Assembly: GCA_964550985.1 (NCBI GenBank)
Contig: CAZKBM010000033.1
Coordinates: 1 to 30,602 of the forward strand
Direction of reading: 5' to 3'
Length of the DNA: 30,602 nucleotides
DNA from: JAAYCI01 sp964550985
Lineage (GTDB): Bacteria; Bacillota; Clostridia; Oscillospirales; Ruminococcaceae
In this document: one piece after another, positions 1-7,975 of the stretch
Layout of the letters: each line of letters starts with the position of its first letter
How positions within the stretch are numbered: position 1 is the stretch's first letter
Position numbers and translations under genes: made by a program
Notes under the pieces: generated by a model
The model's input: only the letters and a program-made list of their open reading frames with translations
Told to the model about the DNA's origin: nothing
Databases searched by the model: none

Positions 1-316
1 CAAACCCAGTGTTTATGCGGCTTTGCGGGTAAGTGCTGTAAGAACACTCGCACCAAAAAAGCGGCTCGCTTTCAGCAAGTCGCTTTTTCAGTGAAATAAC
101 CCCCTTGCGGGATTTGTAAAATATGGCAAGCCGTATGAAATAGCTACACCACGAAATTTACTGCGTTGTATGGATATTTAGTTCACTTTCTGCAGAGCAG
201 AAAATTCCATGAAACCATAGGCTTATTTCGTATTGTAAAGAAATATTTCATGAGAACTTAAAATGTCAATGTCTTTTTTATTGTTTAAGCAAGAGGTGCG
301 TAAGGGGCGGGCAAGT
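1..316. other. AT-rich leader region before the peptidase gene
   Basis: Apart from the terminator at 54-89 I see no coding region here. The stretch 100-316 is AT-rich and contains no promoter that I would call with confidence. Its composition matches the following peptidase gene and not the G+C-richer sequence that begins near 1090, so it may belong to the same acquired segment. Confidence 0.4.
54..89. terminator. Rho-independent terminator, bidirectional
   Basis: A run of six A, then a GC-rich imperfect stem (left arm 61-70, loop TTC at 71-73, right arm 74-83) and a run of five T at 84-88. The A and T runs also pair, so it could end transcription either way. The gene it serves on the left lies outside the window. 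The stem has one G-T wobble and one mismatch. Confidence 0.65.
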
Positions 317-943
317 ATGAAAGTCAGCTATGTGACTAGTGGATTCCCCAATGGTTTTACCCATGAATTTATAAAGGAATTAGCAAAATATTTAACATGT
401 AAACGCAATTTTGTTTTTGTAGCATCGGATTTTTCTATGCATGATAAAACAAGCTACTATAAAGATTTATTCCTGCAATTTTTCAAAGATAAAGGGATAG
501 TATTTGAAAACGCCTTTGTTGTTGATTATGAAATGGATTCAGCTACGGCTGTCTCATTGATTGAAGCCGCTGATGTTGTCTGGCTTTCTGGCGGCAACAC
601 ATTACTTCAAATGAAAAACATAAAAAATTATGGTTTAATTGATGCGTTACAGCGTGGAAACGGAATAACAATAGGTATGAGTGCTGGTGCTATCAATATG
701 GCAAAAAAGGTTGTATTAGCTAAAAATGTAGATGATGACATACCCGAGTTATCAGTTTATGATGGCATAGGGCTGGTTGATTTTAATATTGAGCCTCATC
801 TAAATAAGGCAACCTGCGAACATATTAGAGATGTAGAGATTGCTGCAAGAGTATCTCCTATTTATGGTCTGCATGACGAAGCTTTTTTAGAGGTGGTTGA
901 TGGTGAAATGAAAACATTTGGTGTATATAAGTTATTTAAATAG
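317..943 (+). CDS. peptidase E-like serine peptidase (family S51, class I glutamine amidotransferase-like fold)
   Basis: The 208-residue protein has the S51 signature: a nucleophile elbow Gly-Met-Ser-Ala-Gly-Ala with Ser122, a preceding WLSGGNT segment (residues 89-95), and a Glu-Pro-His-Leu motif that supplies the likely catalytic His161. Family members such as dipeptidase E (PepE) hydrolyse Asp-Xaa dipeptides or related substrates in the cytoplasm; the exact substrate here is not readable. I chose ATG 317 because AAGGGG at 302-307 sits nine bases upstream; an in-frame ATG at 263 lacks a good ribosome site and would add an unconserved-looking N terminus. The gene is clearly AT-richer than everything to its right, which suggests transfer. 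It stands alone, followed by a 250-base gap. Confidence 0.85.
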   Translation: MKVSYVTSGFPNGFTHEFIKELAKYLTCKRNFVFVASDFSMHDKTSYYKDLFLQFFKDKGIVFENAFVVDYEMDSATAVSLIEAADVVWLSGGNTLLQMKNIKNYGLIDALQRGNGITIGMSAGAINMAKKVVLAKNVDDDIPELSVYDGIGLVDFNIEPHLNKATCEHIRDVEIAARVSPIYGLHDEAFLEVVDGEMKTFGVYKLFK

Positions 944-1196
944 GTACTCTGAGTTTTATCAAAGGTGTATACTCTACTATAAATCAAAATATCATTATTA
1001 CAAAGGTGGCCATCTATGCTGCCACCTGTAGTATTGCAACTTAGAATGTTTAGCGAGGTGACAAACCATGTATTTTATCCGCCCACCCTGTTAACTTGCC
1101 ACACACATACGGGGGCCTCCTTTCCTTTTGCTGCATTTTCGCAAGGGTACAACACCCCAGTTCAAAACAGGAAACATGAATATTGGAGGCCTTAAA

Positions 1197-1691
1197 ATGA
1201 ATCAAACAAATTTTCCCACCCTCTCCCTTCGCCCCTTTGGCGAAGAGGATATGGAACTGCTGCGTAACTGGCTGCACAAAACTTATATCCGCAGATGGTA
1301 CAACAGCCCAGAAAGCTGGCTTAGCGAAGTGGCGCAGCGGCAGGGCGCCTTTTCCTGGATACATCACTTTATTGTGATGGAAGGACAGACGCCCATTGGC
1401 TTTTGCCAATATTACGATTGCTACAACGCAAAAGATTTGGAGGACTGGTATACCATTACACGCCCTGGCACATGCTTTAGCATCGACTACCTGCTTGGCG
1501 AGGAAGGCTACCTTGGCAAAGGCTACGGGAAAGCACTGGTAAAACTATTGACCGAAACTGTGCAAAACCGGGAAAAAGCGCGGCAAATTATTGTACAGCC
1601 AGACGAGGACAACCTGCCCTCGAACCGTGTACTCTTGGCGAATGGCTATGTGTACGATGGGCAAAAACAGTACTACTGCAAACTTTTATAG
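1197..1691 (+). CDS. GNAT acetyltransferase, aminoglycoside 6'-N-acetyltransferase-like
   Basis: The 164-residue protein is a single GNAT domain. The acetyl-CoA pyrophosphate-binding loop is the segment Tyr-Leu-Gly-Lys-Gly-Tyr-Gly-Lys at residues 105-112, preceded by the beta-4 strand FSIDYLLGEEG. The arrangement, with FxxQYYDCY near residue 69 and NxxSNRVLLANG near residues 139-150, resembles AAC(6')-type and related small-molecule acetyltransferases. Whether it acetylates an antibiotic or a metabolite cannot be told. Start ATG 1197 has GGAGG at 1185-1189, seven bases upstream; longer in-frame starts have no ribosome site. The next gene begins 50 bases downstream with its own ribosome site, so the two are probably cotranscribed. 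Confidence 0.85.
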   Translation: MNQTNFPTLSLRPFGEEDMELLRNWLHKTYIRRWYNSPESWLSEVAQRQGAFSWIHHFIVMEGQTPIGFCQYYDCYNAKDLEDWYTITRPGTCFSIDYLLGEEGYLGKGYGKALVKLLTETVQNREKARQIIVQPDEDNLPSNRVLLANGYVYDGQKQYYCKLL

Positions 1692-1741
1692 CCCGCACAA
1701 GAGCCCAACAATTGGCAAGGGCCGGCAGAGGGGAACGCCGA

Positions 1742-2704
1742 GTGAAAATACTGATGAACGTTACCACCAGCAGCTTTGACACACAGCGCTATAGCGGCAA
1801 TGCCGCCTTAAAAGCCTTTTACCGCGCCTTGGGCCTGAACGGTTTGGAGCTGCTGCACACAGGCGAGGACAGCGGGGGCTTATTTCTGCCTGAGGACGTC
1901 ATTGGCGTACACCTAAAATATTTCACCGCATGGATGGATTTATGGACCCATAACAAAGGCCGCTTGCTGGCAGAATACGACGACGAGGCCGGTATTCACA
2001 GCGTATTTGGGGGTAACAGCCCCGCCTCCCTCATCGCCTTTTTTAGGCAAAACCTGGCCGACGTACTGCCCCTGCGGCCCGAGTATCTGGTATACCATGT
2101 TTCAGAGTGCACCATCCCCGAATCGATGTTGCGGCAGTACCACTACAGCGATGAAGCCGTGGTGGATGGGGCCGCCGCCCTGCTGAACCAGGTGATGGAG
2201 GCTGTCCCCTCAAACGGCCCCCTATTGCTGTTTGAAAACCTCTGGTACTCGGGCCTTAGCCTGCTGCGGCCCGAAATTACCGCCCGCCTGCTGGAAAAGG
2301 TGCAATACCCCAATACCGGCGTGATGCTGGACACCGGCCACCTTTTGCACACCGGCGTACAGCTGCGCAGTTTAGACGAAGGGCTAAACTACCTGCACAC
2401 CGTGCTGGACGGCTACAGGGACCTCTCGTTTATAAAGGGCGTGCACCTGCACCAAACCCTAAGCGGCGCCTACGCGGAAGAACTGATGCAAAACTGGCAG
2501 CCCAGGGGCGGCAGCTACCAGCAGCGCTTTGCCGAGGTATTGCCCCACATCTACAAAATTGATTCCCACAGCCCTTTTTTGCACCCCGGAGTAAAGGAAT
2601 TGATTCAGCGCATCTCGCCCGAATACCTGGTGCTGGAATTTATGAGCGCTAACCGCGACGAACTGGGGGCAAAGTTACAGGCCCAGATGCAGGCGCTGGG
2701 GTAG
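1742..2704 (+). CDS. TIM-barrel protein, sugar phosphate isomerase/epimerase-like (AP endonuclease 2 superfamily)
   Basis: About 320 residues with the pattern of the xylose isomerase-like TIM barrel: a metal-ligand-type Glu in LLLFENLWYS, Asp and His in GVMLDTGHLLH, His in KGVHLHQT, and a closing Glu in LVLEFM. Proteins of this fold isomerise or epimerise sugars with a divalent metal, or process abasic sites; the small size and motifs favour a sugar or polyol enzyme, substrate unknown. I place the start at GTG 1742, eight bases after AGAGGGG (1727-1733); ATG 1754 is an alternative that would cut four residues from the first beta strand. It follows the acetyltransferase gene by 50 bases and ends before a strong terminator. 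Confidence 0.75.
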   Translation: MKILMNVTTSSFDTQRYSGNAALKAFYRALGLNGLELLHTGEDSGGLFLPEDVIGVHLKYFTAWMDLWTHNKGRLLAEYDDEAGIHSVFGGNSPASLIAFFRQNLADVLPLRPEYLVYHVSECTIPESMLRQYHYSDEAVVDGAAALLNQVMEAVPSNGPLLLFENLWYSGLSLLRPEITARLLEKVQYPNTGVMLDTGHLLHTGVQLRSLDEGLNYLHTVLDGYRDLSFIKGVHLHQTLSGAYAEELMQNWQPRGGSYQQRFAEVLPHIYKIDSHSPFLHPGVKELIQRISPEYLVLEFMSANRDELGAKLQAQMQALG

Positions 2705-2790
2705 AGGCTCTGCGCCTATCTCTGCGCCACCCTGCCCATTGCCAAAAGCACCCTGGGCTTTGTGGCAGCCTGAAAAAACGCAAAACACAA

Positions 2791-2825
2791 GGCGGGGCCC
2801 GTTGGTGCGGGCCCCGTCTTATGTT
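2791..2825. terminator. bidirectional Rho-independent terminator between convergent genes
   Basis: Perfect 9-bp stem CGGGGCCCG (2793-2801) and CGGGCCCCG (2808-2816), extended by a G-T and a G-C pair, with a six-base loop. A T-rich stretch follows on the plus strand (2819-2829) and an A-rich stretch precedes it (2774-2790), so it can serve both the TIM-barrel gene and the minus-strand FIST-EAL gene. Confidence 0.85.
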
Positions 2826-2836
2826 TTTCTTTCTCC

Positions 2837-5365
2837 TCAGGGCAAAAGGCCCAATTCCTCAAAAGGGGCGGGCTTTGCAAAATGATACCCCTGCGAATAG
2901 CGGATGCTGGCCTGCTCTACCAGGGCCTGGATATGGGCATTTTCCACAAACTCGGCTACGATGTCAGCCTCAAACAGGCGGCCCATATGGGTAATTACTT
3001 CCAAAAGCTTCCGGTTACACTCGTTGTGGGCCAGGTTGCGAATGATGCTACCATCCACCTTAATGATGTCAAAGTTGATGCTGGTCACCTCAAAAAGGTT
3101 TGAATAGCCCGCGCCAAAATCATCGATTGCCACGCGTGCGCCCAGTTTTTTTACACTCTCAATAAACTGCTTCAGCGGGGCAAAATCGCGGTATTCCTCA
3201 TCCTCCAATATCTCCAAAATAAAGCGGGTGGGCTCATCGCAACTGCGTAGCCTCTCAAAAATCATATCGGTCATTTCATCCGATAAAACGTCAAAAACTG
3301 AGAGGTTTAGCTCAATTACCTCTCTGCGGTGGGCAAAACGAGCAAACACCTTTTCTATCATACGGCGGCTGATAGAGGCATACATATGGTACTTTTTGGC
3401 AATACCCATAAATTGGGCCGGGGGGTATACGCGGCCATCCCTGTCCACAATTCGCATCAGCGCCTCATACTTGGTAATTTTACCGGCGTAGTTGTCGTAA
3501 ATCCCCTGGTAATAGGGCACCACCCCATCATTTTCCAGCGCCCAGTTCAAAATGCCAATCATGCGAAATTCGTCTCCAGAGCTAACACCGCTCTCCTCCT
3601 CTTGCTGGCACACCAAAAAAGGCGTTTGGGTGTTTTTACTGGCCACAAGCGAGTTGAGGGCGCTCTCAATCAAATCCTTTTGGCCCAGGGCAACGGCATA
3701 GCGGTTTACCAGCACCTCTCCCTCATCACTGGTTTGAATAAAATGGTATTTTTCAAACAGCGCGGAACAAACCCGTAAAAAATTCTCCGGGCTCAAATGT
3801 TCTTCGGCAGCCAAAAACAGGCTGCTGTCGTTAAAGGCGTAAAGCGACAACATCTCCCCTTCGTGCGGGTAGTTGCCATGTAAAAAGTCTTGAATTTGTT
3901 TGGCCGCGTTGCTGGTAATGCTTTGGTAGGCACTGTGCCCCAGGTGGGTAAGCAGCAGCTCGGCATTTTCAATTTTTATAATGCAAACTTTATCAAAATG
4001 GCGTGTTTTACGTTCCTCTTTGTATTTCAAATAGTTAAAAAGGCCGGTATTAAAATCGATATACAACTGTTCACGCTGGTTTGCCTGTTGCCGCAAAAGG
4101 GTGTCCATCAGCTGCTCATTATAGCGGGTGGTGGCCTCTTGCTGGCGTTTAAGCGCAATATTCAAAAGGTCCTTTGTGTCATCCTCTATGCCATTCAGCT
4201 CTTCATAACCCTGCATGTCCGGCCGGATATACACCTCATTTTCCGCCAGGCCCACCAGGCAGCAGGCGCCATTAAAAAACTCGTTATATCCTTCAATATT
4301 TGATATTTCCCCCATCATAAAAGCACCACAGAGATGGGCGTTTCGGTAAGGTTTCAACTCCCACTCGGCGCAGTTATGCAGGTACAACCGCCGGAAAAGG
4401 CAGGTATAGCAAAACAGTTCCTCTATGGGCTCATCCATCACCTCATTGCAAAGGCGGAAACTCTCTTTTACACATTCAGAGGGGTTTACATAGCCAATGC
4501 GAAAGGCCGTCCCCTCGGGAATTTGGCTAAAGTACTGCGTTATGCCATCTATTTCTTTATCATAGCGCAAAAAACGGCTGGCGCCGTGATAGTTTTCCAA
4601 AATCATAGGAAAGCGCACCATCACATCATTTGTCGTAATATCTTCCCAGTCGGAGTATTCTTTTAAGCCTTCAATTCCGAGCTGTTCAAATAGCCATTCA
4701 CGAATTTCGATGTTGTTGATGGTTTTCCACTGGCCGCCCTCGCTGCCGGTTAAAACATGCTTGCCGCTGATAGGCTCATGCGAGATATTGACCCCATTGT
4801 AATAACTGTAATTTCCGCCATACAGGGCCGCCACCAGTAGCCCATCCTCCACCACGCCAGTTGGGGTAAACACAAAACCGGGAATATTTTCGGGTATAAT
4901 ATCGCCCGCAATACCGCCCACCATAGCGGTTTTATTGTTGCGTTTGTTAAACTCCTCTACAAAATTGTGCACGTCGTAATAGTGGCCTCCGCACAGCACG
5001 TGCATCAGCCTTACCGGCATTTCGGCAATCGAGTCGGCCACCTCGCAGGCCACTTCGGCCGCCGTTTTGTTCCGCCACACAAAAGGGGCGGTAAACACCT
5101 GTGTTTGCTCAAATTGCCTAAACAGTACCAAGGTGGCCTTTTCGTACTGTTCCCCTTCATATATTACCCCGCTGGCGCTGGCGCCTATAATTTGTGCCGC
5201 AGGGAAAAAAGCCTGAATCTCCCGTGCAAGCTGCACTGCGTGTTCAGGCCCAAGGTCTGCCGTCATAATTTGCACAAAATAGTTCTGTTCGGGGTGTAAT
5301 ATCTCGTTTTCAATCAGGCTGTGTACCGTCGCTTCATTTTCCCATAAGGTACAAACGGTTTGCAT
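2837..5365 (-). CDS. FIST sensor - degenerate GGDEF - EAL protein, probable c-di-GMP phosphodiesterase
   Basis: An 842-residue cytoplasmic protein with no membrane segment. Residues about 10-210 match FIST_N and about 215-370 FIST_C, a sensory pair proposed to bind small ligands such as amino acids. A helical linker leads to a GGDEF-like domain (about 445-570) in which the GGDEF loop is replaced by Phe-Asn-Asp-Ser-Ser, so cyclase activity is unlikely. The C-terminal EAL domain looks active: Glu-Ala-Leu at 634-636, ELNLS, a metal-ligand Glu in EILEDEEY, Asp-Asp-Phe-Gly in VAIDDFGAGYS, a Lys in IIKVDGS, Glu in VAEFVE and the QGYHFAKP end. Start ATG 5365 has GGGAGG nine bases upstream (5375-5380); an upstream TTG at 5404 has none. 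It is divergent from the glycosyltransferase gene across 598 bases. The predicted job is ligand-controlled lowering of c-di-GMP. Confidence 0.88.
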   Translation of the reverse strand: MQTVCTLWENEATVHSLIENEILHPEQNYFVQIMTADLGPEHAVQLAREIQAFFPAAQIIGASASGVIYEGEQYEKATLVLFRQFEQTQVFTAPFVWRNKTAAEVACEVADSIAEMPVRLMHVLCGGHYYDVHNFVEEFNKRNNKTAMVGGIAGDIIPENIPGFVFTPTGVVEDGLLVAALYGGNYSYYNGVNISHEPISGKHVLTGSEGGQWKTINNIEIREWLFEQLGIEGLKEYSDWEDITTNDVMVRFPMILENYHGASRFLRYDKEIDGITQYFSQIPEGTAFRIGYVNPSECVKESFRLCNEVMDEPIEELFCYTCLFRRLYLHNCAEWELKPYRNAHLCGAFMMGEISNIEGYNEFFNGACCLVGLAENEVYIRPDMQGYEELNGIEDDTKDLLNIALKRQQEATTRYNEQLMDTLLRQQANQREQLYIDFNTGLFNYLKYKEERKTRHFDKVCIIKIENAELLLTHLGHSAYQSITSNAAKQIQDFLHGNYPHEGEMLSLYAFNDSSLFLAAEEHLSPENFLRVCSALFEKYHFIQTSDEGEVLVNRYAVALGQKDLIESALNSLVASKNTQTPFLVCQQEEESGVSSGDEFRMIGILNWALENDGVVPYYQGIYDNYAGKITKYEALMRIVDRDGRVYPPAQFMGIAKKYHMYASISRRMIEKVFARFAHRREVIELNLSVFDVLSDEMTDMIFERLRSCDEPTRFILEILEDEEYRDFAPLKQFIESVKKLGARVAIDDFGAGYSNLFEVTSINFDIIKVDGSIIRNLAHNECNRKLLEVITHMGRLFEADIVAEFVENAHIQALVEQASIRYSQGYHFAKPAPFEELGLLP

Positions 5366-5718
5366 GGATGTGGGCCTCCCTGGCACGGGGTATTGTAATG
5401 GCAAGTCATTATTTCAAAACCATAAAAACTGGAAAAGACGGCATTGGCGCAGAAAAACCCAGTTTCATTATTGGAATATATCATATTAATTATTTAGTTA
5501 TGAAATAATATTACCGCGTATGGCCAATAATTGCCAGCCTTTTATCTGCATAAGCCTCTTTTTTCCTCATTTTCCTCTATTATTAATTGCGAAAAATAGA
5601 AATGTTTGTATATTTTCACAAGAACTATGCCACAATCTCCAGCCCCATCATGCAAATTTTGCACAGTATCAATTTGCCGATAAAATCGTTCTCCCATTCA
5701 AACTTTACGCAATTCACC

Positions 5719-5746
5719 TTGACACATAGAAAATTAAATGTAAAAT
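5719..5746 (+). promoter_or_regulatory. sigma-A-type promoter for the glycosyltransferase gene
   Basis: A perfect -35 box TTGACA at 5719-5724 and a -10 box TAAAAT at 5741-5746 with a 16-base spacer. It points at the glycosyltransferase gene, giving a leader of about 210 bases. Strand, spacing and AT-rich surroundings fit; transcription itself is not shown. Confidence 0.6.
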
Positions 5747-5873
5747 AAAGGCGAAATAGCCGCGGTGTATCTGCCAGATAGCGTACCGGCAATTTTGACC
5801 GGCTTTTACAGCGAATAAACGAAGTGTAGCACATCCTTACAGGTTACTATAAGCGCTGTATAAAATGTAGGGT

Positions 5874-5896
5874 AAAAGTTTGCTGCGCAAGCTTTT
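5874..5896. repeat. dispersed palindromic repeat, copy 1
   Basis: Arms AAAAGTTTGC (5874-5883) and GCAAGCTTTT (5887-5896) pair with one wobble around a TGC loop. The same core occurs at 10926-10970 and at 30571-30602. This copy lies in the predicted leader of the glycosyltransferase mRNA. Confidence 0.6.
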
Positions 5897-5963
5897 GAAA
5901 AATGGCGATACCGGTGTGGGCAGGGTATAGGCACTTTGCTTTACCAGGGAAGGGGTTTTTGCA

Positions 5964-7856
5964 ATGTGGCTTTTGGTCTGCTTTTTGCTGCTGGTAAGCT
6001 TTGAACTGCTTTTGCTGGTTTTGGCAAAACATTTTAGGGGATGGCGCAAAGTATACGTTGTGGTGGCCGTTATTGCCATGACCGGTTATATTTTATGGAG
6101 GCTTATCTTTACACTAAACTTCAGTTCAGTGGCGGCGGGTATCTTTTCTGTTTTGCTCTTCCTGGCGGAACTGCTTGGCGCTGTGGTGGCGCTTTTTTCC
6201 ATCACCTTGTTTTTTGGCAGCCTCCCTTCATCAAAAAACGCCAGCATCTATAACGCCGGCTTCCGGCCCAGCGTCGATATTCTCATCAGCACTTACAATG
6301 AACCGTATAAGTTGGTGGTTTCCAGTGCGCTGGCCGCGGCCTCGCTGTCCTATGTAAACAAAAAGGTGTACATTTGCGACGATGGGAACCGCAAACTGTT
6401 AAAAATGGCCGCCGATACGCTTGGCCTTGGTTATATTACGCGGGAGGATAATAAGGGCGCCAAAGCAGGGAACATCAACCACGCCCTATCCCTTACAAAC
6501 AGTGAATTTGTGCTGCTTTTAGATGCCGACTTTATTGTAAAGCCCTATCTTTTGGCCGAGGCCATTCCCCGTTTCAAGGATGAGACGGTGGCCATGGTGC
6601 AGTTTCCGCAGTCCTTTTACAACAAAGACCCCTTTCAATTGTTAAGTGAGAAATTTTTTAATGAACAAGATTTCTTCATGCGATATATGGAACCGCGCCT
6701 GGCGCAGCAAAATGCCATGGTACACATCGGCACAAACGCGGTTATCCGGCGCAGCGCCCTTGCCGAAATTGGGGGAATACCCACCGCCAGCATTACCGAG
6801 GATATGGCCACCGGGGTACTTTTGCAAAACGCCGGCTATAAAACCCAGTATATCAACAAAGCCTACGCTTTGGGCCTGGCCCCCTTCAATTTGCGCGACC
6901 TAAAGGCCCAGCGCCAACGCTGGGCCCGTGGAACCTTACAGGTATTTAAACGCATCCGCCCCCTTCGCCTGCCTGGGTTAAACGCGCGGCAGAAAACCAT
7001 CTATACGGAACTGCTTCTCAACTGGTTCACCTCCTTCCAAAAAATGGTTTTTATTTTAATTCCCACTGTGTTTATGGTGTTTGGGGTTCCTGTGGCGCGG
7101 GTGGATATCCCTCAGTTCCTACTCATTGTGGTGCCGGTTTTACTCCTCTTCTTCATGAGCTTTTCGGTGGTAATCGGCAGGGTACGCTCCTATACAAATT
7201 CTCATGTATACGATACTTTAATGGCGCCGTTCCACTCTTCCGCCATTTTGCGAGAGCTCTTTCGCCCGGTGCGCAGTTTTCATGTTACCCCCAAAGAGGC
7301 AGTGACACAAGAAAAAACCGATTATCGGGTGGTGATGCCGCACATCCTTATGTCGGTTTGGCTGCTGGTTGCCCTGGGTTTTACCGCGTATAAGCTTATA
7401 CAGGGCATTGCCGTGTTTCCTCTGCTGGTTTGCGCCGGGTGGACGCTATACAACCTATACGCCCTATTTTATTCCATTCTTACAGCAAAACCCGGCAAAG
7501 CCGAGACGGCAGGCGACGCTTTAAGCGTGGCCATAAACGAAACCATTTTGTGTAATGGCCAGCAACTGGATGCCTTTCAGATGAGTTTTGACGGGTTCCT
7601 CTGCCGCACGCCCAAAGGCAAGTACCCCCCGTTTGCCAAAGATGTGCTTTATCAGTTTGAGGTTCCCCGCGTTACACTTACTTCCACCGTACAATTTAAG
7701 GGCCTGCGAAATGGCAGTTTGGAATTTGCCTTTGAAAGCACCGGACGGGAAGAGGCTTTCTGGCTTTCCCGCTACTATGTGGGGAAAATTCATGCGGCAC
7801 ACGAACTGGATTTTGACCGGGAAACCGTGATAGATTTAAGACCCAAAAACCAGTAG
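5964..7856 (+). CDS. BcsA-like family 2 glycosyltransferase (processive polysaccharide synthase) with degenerate PilZ-like tail
   Basis: A 630-residue membrane enzyme. Hydrophobic segments at about 1-20, 30-50 and 57-85 precede the cytosolic GT2 domain, which has Asp140 in CDDG, Asp-Ala-Asp at 187-189, Thr-Glu-Asp at 278-280 and Gln-Arg-Gln-Arg-Trp at 316-320, the full D,D,D,QxxRW set of cellulose-synthase-type enzymes. Further membrane segments follow at about 357-376, 384-405, 456-477 and 482-506. Residues 439-444 (Phe-His-Val-Thr-Pro-Lys) match the BcsA gating loop. The tail (about 510-630) looks like a PilZ barrel, but the RxxxR motif is absent and the DxSxxG position reads Gln539-x-Ser-x-Asp-Gly544. 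ATG 5964 follows GGGAAGGGG by eight bases. No bcsB-like or export partner is nearby, so the polymer is unknown. Confidence 0.87.
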   Translation: MWLLVCFLLLVSFELLLLVLAKHFRGWRKVYVVVAVIAMTGYILWRLIFTLNFSSVAAGIFSVLLFLAELLGAVVALFSITLFFGSLPSSKNASIYNAGFRPSVDILISTYNEPYKLVVSSALAAASLSYVNKKVYICDDGNRKLLKMAADTLGLGYITREDNKGAKAGNINHALSLTNSEFVLLLDADFIVKPYLLAEAIPRFKDETVAMVQFPQSFYNKDPFQLLSEKFFNEQDFFMRYMEPRLAQQNAMVHIGTNAVIRRSALAEIGGIPTASITEDMATGVLLQNAGYKTQYINKAYALGLAPFNLRDLKAQRQRWARGTLQVFKRIRPLRLPGLNARQKTIYTELLLNWFTSFQKMVFILIPTVFMVFGVPVARVDIPQFLLIVVPVLLLFFMSFSVVIGRVRSYTNSHVYDTLMAPFHSSAILRELFRPVRSFHVTPKEAVTQEKTDYRVVMPHILMSVWLLVALGFTAYKLIQGIAVFPLLVCAGWTLYNLYALFYSILTAKPGKAETAGDALSVAINETILCNGQQLDAFQMSFDGFLCRTPKGKYPPFAKDVLYQFEVPRVTLTSTVQFKGLRNGSLEFAFESTGREEAFWLSRYYVGKIHAAHELDFDRETVIDLRPKNQ

Positions 7857-7889
7857 CAGGCCCGTACTGTCCACTAAATTTAACCGCAT

Positions 7890-7941
7890 AAAACCCCCAA
7901 ACGGCCGGGCTGCTTGAAAGCCCGGCCGTTTGGGGGTTTTT
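7890..7941. terminator. strong bidirectional Rho-independent terminator
   Basis: A perfect 22-bp stem (7890-7911 with 7919-7940) and a seven-base loop, with A-run on the left and T-run on the right. It lies between the convergent glycosyltransferase and chemoreceptor genes and can serve both. Confidence 0.92.
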
Positions 7942-7975
7942 ACCTTGGCGTGGTTAGAATAACTTTTTTACCCGT

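Larger units (their letters stand above)
5366..5963. other. divergent intergenic region between FIST-EAL and glycosyltransferase genes
   Basis: No convincing gene lies in these 598 bases. The first half is AT-rich and probably holds the FIST-EAL promoter on the minus strand, which I cannot pin down. The second half holds a plus-strand promoter (5719-5746), a small hairpin with CCGG arms near 5783-5798, and one copy of the dispersed palindrome (5874-5896). The resulting untranslated leader would be about 210 bases. I compared it with the c-di-GMP riboswitch consensus as I know it and did not find a match. Confidence 0.5.

Noticed and set aside
1004..1027. Terminator after the peptidase gene (AGGTGGC and GCCACCT arms)
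   Set aside because: The stem is real, but the loop is ten bases and no T-run follows on either strand.
2837..5365. Active diguanylate cyclase activity in the FIST protein
   Set aside because: The GGDEF loop is replaced by Phe-Asn-Asp-Ser-Ser, which lacks the glycine pair and metal-binding acid pattern.
5747..5963. c-di-GMP riboswitch in the leader of the BcsA-like gene
   Set aside because: The conserved core of the GEMM-type riboswitches, as I know it, is not visible here or in the leader at 26612-26780. A covariance-model search would settle it.
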